Shown: piece after piece, positions 34,055-42,329 of the stretch | How the letters are laid out: every line of letters starts with the position of its first letter | How positions within the stretch are numbered: the stretch's first letter is position 1 | DNA from: Teichococcus deserti | Lineage (GTDB): Bacteria; Pseudomonadota; Alphaproteobacteria; Acetobacterales; Acetobacteraceae | DNA length: 60,589 nucleotides | Reading direction: 5' to 3' | Assembly: GCF_001982615.1 (NCBI RefSeq) | Contig: NZ_MLCO01000016.1 | Location: 1-60,589, forward strand | The notes under the pieces: generated by a model | Databases searched by the model: none | What the model saw: the letters and a program-made list of their open reading frames with translations, nothing else | What the model was told of the DNA's origin: nothing | Position numbers and translations under genes: made by a program

Positions 34055-35137
34055 ATGACAGCGGCCCCTGCTTCCGCGGACGCCATCCGCCTCGACAGCC
34101 TGCGCAAGCAGTTCGGCAGCACCACCGTGCTGCATGACATCCATCTGCGCGCGGCGCGCGGCCGCTTCGTGGTGCTGCTCGGCCCCTCGGGCTGCGGCAA
34201 GTCGACCCTGCTGCGCGTCATCGCCGGGCTGGAGCGCGCCGATGGCGGCCGCGTCGTGCTGGACGGCCGCGATGTCGCCGAGCTGCCGCCGGCGGCGCGC
34301 GGGCTGTCGATGGTCTTCCAGTCCTATGCGCTGTTCCCGCATCTCGATGTCGCCGAGAACATCGTTTTCGGCCTGCGCGCCCGTCGTGTCGCGGCGGCCG
34401 AGCGCGAGGCCCGGCTGGCCCGCGCCGCCTCGCTGCTCGGGCTGGAGAAGCTGCTGAAGCGGCGCCCCTCGCAACTGTCGGGCGGGCAGCAGCAGCGCGT
34501 GGCGCTGGCGCGCGCCATCGTCGCCGAGGCGCCGATCTGCCTGATGGACGAGCCGCTTTCCAACCTCGACGCCAAGCTGCGCGGCGAGATGCGGCGCGAG
34601 ATCCGCGCGCTGCAGCAGCGCCTCGGCCTGACCATGGTCTATGTCACCCACGACCAGGCCGAGGCGATGAGCATGGCCGACCAGGTCGTGCTGATGCGCG
34701 ACGGCCATATCGAGCAGGACGCGACCCCGGCCGAGATCTATGCCCGCCCCGCCAGCGCCTTCGTGGCCTCCTTCATCGGCACGCCGCCGATGTCGCTGCT
34801 GCCGCTGGTGGCGCATGCGGGCGGCGCCGGCATCGCGGGACTGCCCGACCACTTGCTGGCGCCGGCTTCCGCCGCCGGCGCGCTGCTCGGCATCCGCCCG
34901 GAAGAGGTGGTGCCGGCCGAGGACGGCCTGCCCGCCTGCGTCACCGCCGCCGAATTCCTGGGGGCCGAGACGGTGCTGGCCTGCGCCCTGGGCAGCGGCG
35001 GCGCCCTGCTGCAGGCGCGCATCCCCGGCCACCACGCCCTGCCGCCGGGCAGTCCGGTCCGGCTGCGTTTGCCGCCCTTGGCGCATCTGTTCGACGCCAA
35101 CAGCGGCAAACGCCTGCCGCTGCCTCCCTTCGCCTGA
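34055..35137 (+). CDS. CUT1-type ABC transporter ATPase (UgpC/MalK family)
   Basis: A 360-residue ATPase. Walker A LLGPSGCGKSTLL, Q-loop FQSYALFPH, signature LSGGQQQRVALARA, Walker B CLMDEPLSNLDAKLR, switch VTHDQAEAMSM. A C-terminal TOBE domain follows the ATPase domain (GIRPEEV). It energises sugar, polyol or glycerol-phosphate import. The order ATPase, receptor, permease, permease is a full transporter. Confidence 0.92.
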   Translation: MTAAPASADAIRLDSLRKQFGSTTVLHDIHLRAARGRFVVLLGPSGCGKSTLLRVIAGLERADGGRVVLDGRDVAELPPAARGLSMVFQSYALFPHLDVAENIVFGLRARRVAAAEREARLARAASLLGLEKLLKRRPSQLSGGQQQRVALARAIVAEAPICLMDEPLSNLDAKLRGEMRREIRALQQRLGLTMVYVTHDQAEAMSMADQVVLMRDGHIEQDATPAEIYARPASAFVASFIGTPPMSLLPLVAHAGGAGIAGLPDHLLAPASAAGALLGIRPEEVVPAEDGLPACVTAAEFLGAETVLACALGSGGALLQARIPGHHALPPGSPVRLRLPPLAHLFDANSGKRLPLPPFA

Positions 35138-35162
35138 TCCCGACCCAACCGGAGACCTGCCG

Positions 35163-36461
35163 ATGTCGATCACCCGCCGCGCCGCAATCGGTGCCTCCCT
35201 GGGCGCCCTGGCCGCTTCGCCCTTCCTGGCCGCCCCGGCTGTCCGCGCCCAGGCGCCGGTCGAGCTGACCTTCAACTATCCGATCGCCGTCGGCGGGCCG
35301 ATCGCCAGGATCATCGACGGCTATTGCGACGATTTCCAGAAGGCCAATCCAGGGATCCGCATCCGCCAGGTCTATACCGGCAGCTACCAGGACTCGATCA
35401 CCAAGGCGCTGACCGCGGCGCGCGGCGGCGACGCGCCCGACATGGCCTGCCTGCTGTCGACCGACATGTTCACCCTGATCGACGAGGACGTCGTGGTGCC
35501 CTGGGACGGGCTGCCGGGCGCCGAGACCTCCTGGATGGGCAGCTTCTATCCGGGCTTCATGGAGAACAGCCGCACCGGCGGCAAGACCTGGGGCATTCCT
35601 TTCCAGCGCTCCACCATCGTCATGTACTACAACAAGGAGGCCTTCAAGGCCGCCGGGCTGAACCCCGAGGTGGCGCCGGCCAGCTGGGCCGAGCAGGTCG
35701 AGTTCGCGCAGAAGCTGACCCGCCGCTCGGGCGACACTGTCAGCCAGTGGGGCATGCAGATCCCCTCCTCCGGCTTCCCCTACTGGCTGTTCCAGGCGCT
35801 GACCACGCAGAACGACGTGCGCCTGATGAACGAGGCCGGCAACCAGACCTTCTACGCCGACCCGAAGGTGGCGGAGGCCCTGCAGTACTGGCTGGACCTG
35901 GCGCAGAAGCACAAGGTGCATCCGACCGGCATCGTCGAATGGGGCACCACGCCGCGCGACTTCTTCGAGCGCAAGGTGGCGATGATCTGGACCACCACCG
36001 GCAACCTGACCAACATCAAGACGAATGCGCCCTTCGAGTTCGGCGTCGCCCAGCTGGCCGCCGGCCGCAAGCCCGGCAGCCCGACCGGCGGCGGCAACCT
36101 GTACGTCTTCAAGTCGGCGAGCGAGGCCAAGCGCGCCGCCGCGGTGAAGTTCGCCCGCTTCCTGACCGAGCCGGAGCGCGCGGCGCAGTGGGGCATCGAC
36201 ACCGGCTATGTCGCGACCTCCCCGGAAGCCTGGGAGACGGCGAAGATGAAGGACTACGTCGCTGCCTTCCCCGCCGCCGCCGTCGCCCGCGACCAGCTGC
36301 GCCATGCGGTGGCCGAGCTCTCCACCCATGAGAACCAGCGCGTCACCAAGGCGCTGAACGACGGGCTGCAGGCGGTGCTGACCGGCCGCAGCCAGCCGCA
36401 GCCGGCCATGGCCGCGGCCCAGGCCGAGGCCGAGCGCATCCTGCGCCGCTACCGCGGCTGA
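35163..36461 (+). CDS. CUT1-type ABC transporter substrate-binding protein (UgpB-like)
   Basis: A 432-residue receptor. Tat-type signal SITRRAAIGASLGALAASPF, then ELTFNYPIAVGGPIARII. The middle contains WGIPFQRSTIVMYYNKEAFK, as in UgpB/MalE-type receptors, and a late YVFKSASEAKRAAAVKFARF. It resembles glycerol-3-phosphate receptors most, but the substrate is not certain. It starts 25 bp after the ATPase gene. Confidence 0.9.
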   Translation: MSITRRAAIGASLGALAASPFLAAPAVRAQAPVELTFNYPIAVGGPIARIIDGYCDDFQKANPGIRIRQVYTGSYQDSITKALTAARGGDAPDMACLLSTDMFTLIDEDVVVPWDGLPGAETSWMGSFYPGFMENSRTGGKTWGIPFQRSTIVMYYNKEAFKAAGLNPEVAPASWAEQVEFAQKLTRRSGDTVSQWGMQIPSSGFPYWLFQALTTQNDVRLMNEAGNQTFYADPKVAEALQYWLDLAQKHKVHPTGIVEWGTTPRDFFERKVAMIWTTTGNLTNIKTNAPFEFGVAQLAAGRKPGSPTGGGNLYVFKSASEAKRAAAVKFARFLTEPERAAQWGIDTGYVATSPEAWETAKMKDYVAAFPAAAVARDQLRHAVAELSTHENQRVTKALNDGLQAVLTGRSQPQPAMAAAQAEAERILRRYRG

Positions 36462-36478
36462 TCCCAGAGACCGGGCCC

Positions 36479-37354
36479 ATGCGCATGCCACGCTTCCTGC
36501 ATGCCTGGCTGATGCTGGGCCCGGCCTTGCTGCTGCTCGCGGCCTTCACCCATGTGCCGGCGCTGGCCACGCTGTGGCACGCGCTGTTCTCGACGCCGAC
36601 GCCGCGCCGGCCGGCGGTTTTCGTCGGCCTCAACAACTACGCCGCCCTGGCCGAGGACCCGATCTTCTGGCAGGCGCTCTGGAACAATCTGCTCTATGCG
36701 CTGGGCACGGTGCCGATGTCGATCGCGCTGGCGCTGGCCATGGCGCTCTGGGTCAACGGGCGGCTGCGCGGCCGCACAGCCATGCGCATCGCCTTCTTCA
36801 CCCCGACCGTGCTGCCGATGATCGCCGTCGCCAATCTCTGGCTGTTTTTCTACACGCCCGACTACGGCATGATCGACCGGCTGACGCGGCTTCTGCTCGG
36901 CTGGGGACCGACCAACTGGATCGGCTCGCAGGAGACGGCGCTGGGCGCCATGATGGCCATCGCCGTCTGGAAAGAAGCCGGCTTCTTCATGATCTTCTAC
37001 CTGGCGGCGCTGCAGGCCATCCCGCCCAGCCTGCTCGAGGCCGCGTCGCTCGAGGGCGCATCGCGCGGACGGATCTTCTGGCGCGTCACGCTGCCGCTGC
37101 TCGGGCCCACCACCCTCTTCATCGCGGTGAACGCCGTGATCAACAGCTTCCGCTTGGTCGACCACATCCTGGTCATGACCCAGGGCGGGCCGGACAATGC
37201 GACGGCACTCCTGATGACCTACATCTACGAGACCGGCTTCCGCTTCTGGGACACGGCGCAGGCCTCGGCGCTGACCGGCGTGTTGCTGGCGGTGCTGGCG
37301 GTGATCGCCGCGCTGCAATTTTCTCTCCTTGGCCGCCGGACGCATTACCGGTGA
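36479..37354 (+). CDS. CUT1-type ABC transporter permease, UgpA-like
   Basis: A 291-residue permease with six helices and the EAA loop EAASLEGASRGRIFWRVTLP. The start at 36479 follows the receptor by 17 bp. The stop overlaps the next gene (GTGA). It pairs with the second permease. Confidence 0.92.
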   Translation: MRMPRFLHAWLMLGPALLLLAAFTHVPALATLWHALFSTPTPRRPAVFVGLNNYAALAEDPIFWQALWNNLLYALGTVPMSIALALAMALWVNGRLRGRTAMRIAFFTPTVLPMIAVANLWLFFYTPDYGMIDRLTRLLLGWGPTNWIGSQETALGAMMAIAVWKEAGFFMIFYLAALQAIPPSLLEAASLEGASRGRIFWRVTLPLLGPTTLFIAVNAVINSFRLVDHILVMTQGGPDNATALLMTYIYETGFRFWDTAQASALTGVLLAVLAVIAALQFSLLGRRTHYR

Positions 37355-38175
37355 GGACGTCTTTTGCATCACGTCTGGGCCTGACGCTGGAGACGGCGGC
37401 GGCCTGGCTGCTGGCCCTGCTCTGGGCGGCACCGGTGCTCTACGCCGTCTGGGCCGCCTTCCATCCCACGGGCTATGCGACACGCTTCGAGCTGACCGCG
37501 CCGCTCACCCTGCAGAATTTCGTCTCCGCCTGGGACGCGGCGCCCTTCGGCCGCTACTTCCTCAACACCGTCCTGCTGGTCTGCTTCGTCACCGGCGGGC
37601 AGTTCGTGCTCTGCACCCTGGCGGCCTTCGTCTTCGCCCGCAGCCGGTCGCGCTGGATGAGCGCGCTGTTCGCCATCGTGCTGGTGCAGCTGATGGTCAT
37701 GCCCGACATGCTGATCGTCGAGAACTACCGGACCATGCGCGCCCTCGGCCTGGTCGACACGGTCTTCGGCATCGGCCTGCCCTATCTCGCCTCCGCCTTC
37801 GGCATCTTCCTGCTCCGGCAGACCTTCCTGCAGATTCCGGCGGAACTGGAAGAGGCCGCACGCCTCGAAGGCTGCGGGCCCTGGGCGATCCTGTGGCGGC
37901 TCTACGTGCCCTTGGCCAAGCCGACCTATCTTGCCTATGGCCTGACCTCGGTGGCCTATCACTGGAACAATTTCCTCTGGCCGCTGGTCGTCACCAACAG
38001 CGTCAACACGCGGCCGCTGACGGTGGGGCTGGCGGTCTTCGCCTCCACCGACCAGGGCATCGACTGGGCCATCATCAGCGCCGCCACCCTGCTGACCGCC
38101 GCGCCGCTGCTGCTCGGCTTCCTGCTGTTCCAGCGGCAGTTCGTGCAGTCCTTCATGCGGGCCGGCATCAAGTGA
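37351..38175 (+). CDS. CUT1-type ABC transporter permease, UgpE-like
   Basis: A 274-residue permease with EAA loop EEAARLEGCGPWAILWRLYV and C-terminal FQRQFVQSFMRAGIK, typical of UgpE/MalG-type subunits. It starts at a GTG that overlaps the previous stop (GTGA). Its last codons form the first unit of a 14-bp tandem repeat. Confidence 0.9.
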   Translation: MRTSFASRLGLTLETAAAWLLALLWAAPVLYAVWAAFHPTGYATRFELTAPLTLQNFVSAWDAAPFGRYFLNTVLLVCFVTGGQFVLCTLAAFVFARSRSRWMSALFAIVLVQLMVMPDMLIVENYRTMRALGLVDTVFGIGLPYLASAFGIFLLRQTFLQIPAELEEAARLEGCGPWAILWRLYVPLAKPTYLAYGLTSVAYHWNNFLWPLVVTNSVNTRPLTVGLAVFASTDQGIDWAIISAATLLTAAPLLLGFLLFQRQFVQSFMRAGIK

Positions 38176-38216
38176 CCGGCATCAAGTGACTGGCATCAAG
38201 TGACCGGCGTCAGGTA
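38162..38216. repeat. 14-bp tandem repeat over the convergent gene ends
   Basis: CCGGCATCAAGTGA is repeated at 38162, 38176 and (one change) 38190, followed by a decayed fourth copy. The first unit encodes the last residues and stop of the permease. The array ends where the MBL-fold gene stops on the other strand (38210). It looks like a slippage-generated array. Confidence 0.85.
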
Positions 38217-39016
38217 GGGGGCGCCTGCAGCAGCCGCAGATAGCGGGCGGCGGATTCGGCCACCATGGCCTCGCCGCCCTCCGCCACCTCCTGGCCCAGG
38301 AAGGCGCCGTAGATCCGCTGGTAGCGCCAGAGCGCCAGCCGCTCGGTGAGCTGGCGCAGCCGGGCGGCCGACAGCGGCAGCATGTTCGGATAGCTCCACT
38401 GGAAGGAGACGCCGCGCGCCCCCGGCGTGACCTGGACGATGTCGCCGACCAGCAGAACGCCCTCACCCTCCGCCCAATGCAGCACCGTGCCGCCGGCATA
38501 ATGCCCGCCGGCGCGGATCAGCGTCAGCCGGTCTGCCAGCGGCAGGCTGTCGCCGTCCCAGAACCGCAGCCGGTCGTCGGGACGCACCACATGGGCGCGG
38601 TCGGCGGCATGCAGATGCACCGGCACATCGAAGGCGGCCGCCCAGTCCTGCATGGTCGTGTAGTAATGCGGATGCGACAGCGCGATGCCGGCCAGCCCGC
38701 CCAGCGCGGCGATGATCTCCTGCGTCGCCCCGTCCAGCAGCGCGATGCAGTCCCACAGGATGTTGCCCTGCGGCGTGCGCAGCAGGAAGGCCCGCTGGTT
38801 GATGGCGAAGGCTGGCACCGTCTGCAGGCTGTAGAGGCCCGGCTGGTGCCGGCGCCAGGCATTGCGGTGCCCGGCCGCCAGCGCGGCCCGCGTGGTCCAG
38901 GCCTGGCCGCCGGCGGGGACATATTGCCGTTCCTCCTCGCAGATCGGGCAGGCTGCCGGCGGCGCCCCGGACGGCGCGAAGGAGGTCCCGCAGGTGGCGC
39001 AAAGAAAGGTCGGCAT
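38210..39016 (-). CDS. MBL-fold metallohydrolase with N-terminal zinc ribbon
   Basis: A 268-residue protein. The N-terminus has CATC and CPIC pairs (a zinc ribbon, residues about 6-32). The rest is a beta-lactamase fold with ALSHPHYYTT, VHLHAADRAHVV and a late VGDIVQVTP segment. The HxHxDH motif is degenerate (HPHYY), so metal binding is uncertain. The start at 39016 (MPTFLCATCG) sets the ribbon at the N-terminus. The gene converges with the permease across a tandem repeat. Function unknown. Confidence 0.8.
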   Translation of the reverse strand: MPTFLCATCGTSFAPSGAPPAACPICEEERQYVPAGGQAWTTRAALAAGHRNAWRRHQPGLYSLQTVPAFAINQRAFLLRTPQGNILWDCIALLDGATQEIIAALGGLAGIALSHPHYYTTMQDWAAAFDVPVHLHAADRAHVVRPDDRLRFWDGDSLPLADRLTLIRAGGHYAGGTVLHWAEGEGVLLVGDIVQVTPGARGVSFQWSYPNMLPLSAARLRQLTERLALWRYQRIYGAFLGQEVAEGGEAMVAESAARYLRLLQAPPT

Positions 39017-39072
39017 GGCGTCGGAGCTCCCACGCGCGTCCCGTCCTGGGGCGCGGCGCGCGCGGGGACGCT

Positions 39073-39642
39073 TCAGATCAGGATATCGCCTTGCACCGGA
39101 TGGCCAAGGCCCAGCGGCGCGATCGTGGCCGGTCCGCCGATCGCCTCGAGGCGCAGCGCCAGCCCGCGCCCGGTCGGCACCTGCTGGATCTCGCCGGACG
39201 GAGTGGCCGCGCAGGTCGATCCTGTTGATGCCGGCCTCGAAGCCGTGGATGGTGTTCCGGCCGAGGTTGGTGCCTTCCGGGCCGTGGACCATCAGATAGC
39301 GGAACAGGAAGGTGTCGGCGCCCGATCCGCCCAGAGATGGCCCATGGCGCCGCCGTCGAGCAGGTCGGCGCCATCATTGCAGATGCCCAGGCCAGCGCTG
39401 CTTGGACTGCCCCAGGGCAGGCTCTGCCCGTCGCCGCGGATGACGCCGTCGCCAGCGCCGCCATAGACCACGCCGCGGCCCCAGCCGCCGCTGATGCTGT
39501 CATTGCCGCGTTTGGCGAAGTCGATGGGGAAGCCAGAAGGCTGGCCCCCGGTGGCATTGCCATCCGCCTTGATGGCGTCGCCTTGCCGATGGTGGGCCAG
39601 CAGGAAGATGTCGTTGCCGCCGGAGCCGTTGTAGATCGTCAT
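39073..39642 (-). pseudogene. RTX/calcium-binding-type repeat protein with two frameshifts
   Basis: Translation from ATG 39642 gives MTIYNGSGGNDIFLLAHH and RTX-like Gly/Asp repeats (GNDSISGGWGRGVVYGGAGDG). After GADLLDGGAMGHLW the frame breaks near 39310-39345. The neighbouring frame continues as GGSGADTFLFRYLMVHGPEG and FEAGINRIDLRG. Near 39190-39215 the original frame resumes with TPSGEIQQVPTGRG and ends at TGA 39073. The product would be about 190 residues, a short type-I-secretion-like C-terminal protein. Either a decayed gene or two sequencing errors. Confidence 0.65.
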
Positions 39643-39817
39643 CCTGGTCAGTCTCCCGGTTGCGCCTGGCCGGCCCGGCCTTTTGCCAGCCGCAGGGCGC
39701 GCGGGAGATTGCAAGGGATTTTCGATCCTGGCCGGCAAGGGTCTTGCGCTTTCGCGCGTGTTTCCCGGGAACTGCGCCACACATCGAATGCCTGCGGCGC
39801 AGCTGCTCGGATCGGTC

Positions 39818-40831
39818 TCACTCGACCCGGATGCCGCCTTCCTGGATGACCGGGCCCCAGCGGTCATATTCGCGCTTCAGGAAGTCGGCGAATTGCTGGC
39901 GCCCGCCGCCGACGATGGCGCCGGCCTGGTTCTCCTCGACGTTGCGCCTGATCTCGGGCAGCGCCGCGATGCGGGCGAAGACGTCGTTGACGCGGTCGGC
40001 CAGGGCCGGGTTCATCCCGGCCGGCGCCGCCACGCCATACCAGATGGCCACGTCGAAGCCCGGGATGGTGTCGCGCATCAGCGGCGCCTCGGGCGCCTGC
40101 GGGCATTTTCCGCCGCCCACCGCGATGACGCGCAGCTGGCCGCTGCGCACCATGCCCAGCACCGAGGAGAGGCTCGGGAAGCAGAACTGCGTCTCGTTGC
40201 GCATCACCGCCAGCGCCGTCTCCGAGCCGCTGCGATAGGGCACATGCACCATGCGGATCTTCGCCTGACGCTCCAGCAGGGCCATGAACAGGTGGCTGCC
40301 GTTGCCGACGCCGGCCGAGGCGTAGATCAGCGTCTCCGGCGAGGCCTGGGCGGCCTTGATCAGCTGGTCCAGGGTCTGCTGCGGCGTCTGCGGGTTGGTC
40401 ACCAGCGCGGCATGCAGGTTCACGCCATGCATGATGGGCGTGAAGGCGGTCATGGGGTCGTAGCCGAGCTGCCGGTTCAGCAGCCGGCCGATCGAGTTGG
40501 CGCCGATATCGGCCATCATCAGCGTATAGCCGTCGGGCTGCTGCCCGGCGGTATAGGCGCCGGCCACCATGCCGCCGGCGCCGGCGCGGTTCTCGATGAC
40601 CAGCGGCTGGCCATTGGCGAATTCGGGGAAGCGCTGGCCGAAGCTGCGCGCCAGGGTGTCGACCGCGCCGCCGGCGCCGAAGGGCACCACCATGCGCACC
40701 GGCCGGTCGGGCCAGCTGGCGGCGGCGGTATTGCCCAGCGCCGGCGTGGCCAGGGTGGCGGCCGGCAGCAGGCCGGCCGCCACCCTTCCCAGCCCCCGGC
40801 GTGAGAACTTCGTCGAGATGAGCTCGTTCAT
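39818..40831 (-). CDS. Bug/TctC-type tripartite tricarboxylate receptor
   Basis: A 337-residue receptor. Tat-type signal FSRRGLGRVAAGLLPAATLA, then WPDRPVRMVVPFGAGGAVDT and HVPYRSGSETALAVM. It lies 73 bp after the lyase gene, with a 9-bp hairpin between them, and belongs to the LacI-linked organic acid operon. Its ligand is probably the acid degraded by the hydratase and lyase. Confidence 0.9.
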   Translation of the reverse strand: MNELISTKFSRRGLGRVAAGLLPAATLATPALGNTAAASWPDRPVRMVVPFGAGGAVDTLARSFGQRFPEFANGQPLVIENRAGAGGMVAGAYTAGQQPDGYTLMMADIGANSIGRLLNRQLGYDPMTAFTPIMHGVNLHAALVTNPQTPQQTLDQLIKAAQASPETLIYASAGVGNGSHLFMALLERQAKIRMVHVPYRSGSETALAVMRNETQFCFPSLSSVLGMVRSGQLRVIAVGGGKCPQAPEAPLMRDTIPGFDVAIWYGVAAPAGMNPALADRVNDVFARIAALPEIRRNVEENQAGAIVGGGRQQFADFLKREYDRWGPVIQEGGIRVE

Positions 40832-40871
40832 GGGACGTCCCTGTTTTTTCTTGGGCAGGCAGGCGCAGCGC

Positions 40872-40894
40872 CCCGGCCGCCAACAGCGGCCGGG
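40872..40894 (-). terminator. Intercistronic hairpin between lyase and Bug genes
   Basis: CCCGGCCGC (40872-40880) pairs perfectly with 40886-40894 across a 5-nt loop CAACA. No T-run follows on the minus strand, so it probably stabilises or attenuates the transcript and does not end it completely. Confidence 0.4.
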
Positions 40895-40904
40895 AACGAA
40901 GAAA

Positions 40905-41795
40905 CTATTCGGCGGCCTTGGCGGGCTGGTCGCGGGTCCAGCGGCGGTCGAAATCCCAGACCTCGGGGAAGCCCATCAGCTCGTTCATCTTGGCGAAGTC
41001 GTAGATGACGTCGTCGCCGATGCCATGCGTCACGCCTTTCGCCTTCAGATGCGCATAGGAGCGCTCGAGCGCGGCGGCAACAGTCAGAAAACCCAGCGCC
41101 GGATAGATGGCGATGTCGTAGCCGTAGCTCGCCAGCTTCTCGGCCGAGAGGATCGGGGTGCGGCCGCCGCCATCGACATTGTTGGCCAGCAGCGGCGCGT
41201 CGATCTCCTGGCCGATGCGCTTCATCTCGTCCTCGGTCTCCGGGCTCTCGATGAAGACGATGTCGGCGCCCGCCTTGCGGAACAGCTTGCCCCGGCGGAT
41301 CGCCTCATCCAGGCCGAGCGTCGTGCGCGCATCGGTGCGGGCGATGATGAGGAAATCGTCGCTCTTGCGGGCTTCGGCGGCGACCTCGATCTTCAGCGCC
41401 ATCTCCTCGGCCGGGATGACGCGGCGGCCCGGGGTATGGCCGCATTTCTTCGGCACTTCCTGGTCCTCGAGCTGGATCGCGGCGATGCCGGCGGCCTCGT
41501 AGCCCATGACCGTGTGACGCACGTTCAGCAGTCCGCCATAGCCGGTGTCGGCATCGGCGATCACCGGCGTCGCCGACCCTTGGGCGAAGCGGCCCATGCG
41601 GCTGACCATGTCGCTGAAGGTGGCGATGCCGGCATCGGGCACGCCCAGATGCGAGGCGACGGTGCCGTAGCCCGTCGCGTAGAGCGCGGAAAAGCCCATG
41701 CGGTCGGCGATGCGGGCGGAGATCATGTCGAAGATGCCGGGGGCGACGATGAACTGCTTCGCCGCCAGCGCTTCCTTGAGACGCTTGTCTGCCAT
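40905..41795 (-). CDS. Isocitrate lyase/PEP mutase-family lyase
   Basis: A 296-residue TIM-barrel lyase of the PEP mutase/isocitrate lyase superfamily. It has DADTGYGG, the substrate-loop motif KKCGH (as in methylisocitrate and dimethylmalate lyases), and RTDARTTLGLDEAI. Known members cleave 2-methylisocitrate or 2,3-dimethylmalate, giving an acid and pyruvate or another oxoacid. It lies after an aconitase-type hydratase pair, so it most likely cleaves the hydrated 2-alkylmalate made by that pair. Confidence 0.82.
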   Translation of the reverse strand: MADKRLKEALAAKQFIVAPGIFDMISARIADRMGFSALYATGYGTVASHLGVPDAGIATFSDMVSRMGRFAQGSATPVIADADTGYGGLLNVRHTVMGYEAAGIAAIQLEDQEVPKKCGHTPGRRVIPAEEMALKIEVAAEARKSDDFLIIARTDARTTLGLDEAIRRGKLFRKAGADIVFIESPETEDEMKRIGQEIDAPLLANNVDGGGRTPILSAEKLASYGYDIAIYPALGFLTVAAALERSYAHLKAKGVTHGIGDDVIYDFAKMNELMGFPEVWDFDRRWTRDQPAKAAE

Positions 41796-41828
41796 TTTTC
41801 TCGTTCCAGTCCTGGTCGTGAAAGAAAT

Positions 41829-42329
41829 CTAGGCGGCGGCGCCCAGCGCCTGGCGCACGCGCGGCACCAGCCCGCCGGCGGCCAGGATGGCGCGCACCTC
41901 CGCGCCCAGCGGCGCCGCCGTCCAGTCGCGGCCGCCTTGCGCGATCGCCATGGCGTCCAGGTCGATGCTGGCTTCCTCGCCTTCGCGCAGCGACGCTGCG
42001 GCCTCGGCGCAGAGCAGCACCGGCAGCCCAAGGTTCACCGCATTGCGGAAGAAGATGCGCGCGGCGCTGACGGCGACGATGCCGGCGACGCCTGCCGCCT
42101 TCAGTGCGATTACCGCATGCTCGCGCGACGAGCCGCAGCCGAAGTTGCGCCCCACGGCAAGAATATCGCCGGGGCGGACGCGATGGATGAAATCCGGGTC
42201 CAGCCCTTCCAGGCAATGCTTGCCCAGCTCCTCGGGCTTGCGCAGCGCCAGGTAGCGGCCGGGCAGGATGACGTCGGTGTTCACCTCGTCGCCGAAGCGA
42301 TGCACACGGCCGGTGAGAAGCGCGCTCAT
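41829..42329 (-). CDS. Aconitase/IPM isomerase-family small subunit (LeuD-like)
   Basis: A 166-residue swivel-domain subunit. It starts GRVHRFGDEVNTDVILPGRY and has the conserved FGCGSSREHAVIALKAAGV. It overlaps the large-subunit gene by 4 bp (ATGA) and forms a heterodimer with it. Family members isomerise or hydrate isopropylmalate, homoaconitate or dimethylmaleate. Confidence 0.88.
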   Translation of the reverse strand: MSALLTGRVHRFGDEVNTDVILPGRYLALRKPEELGKHCLEGLDPDFIHRVRPGDILAVGRNFGCGSSREHAVIALKAAGVAGIVAVSAARIFFRNAVNLGLPVLLCAEAAASLREGEEASIDLDAMAIAQGGRDWTAAPLGAEVRAILAAGGLVPRVRQALGAAA

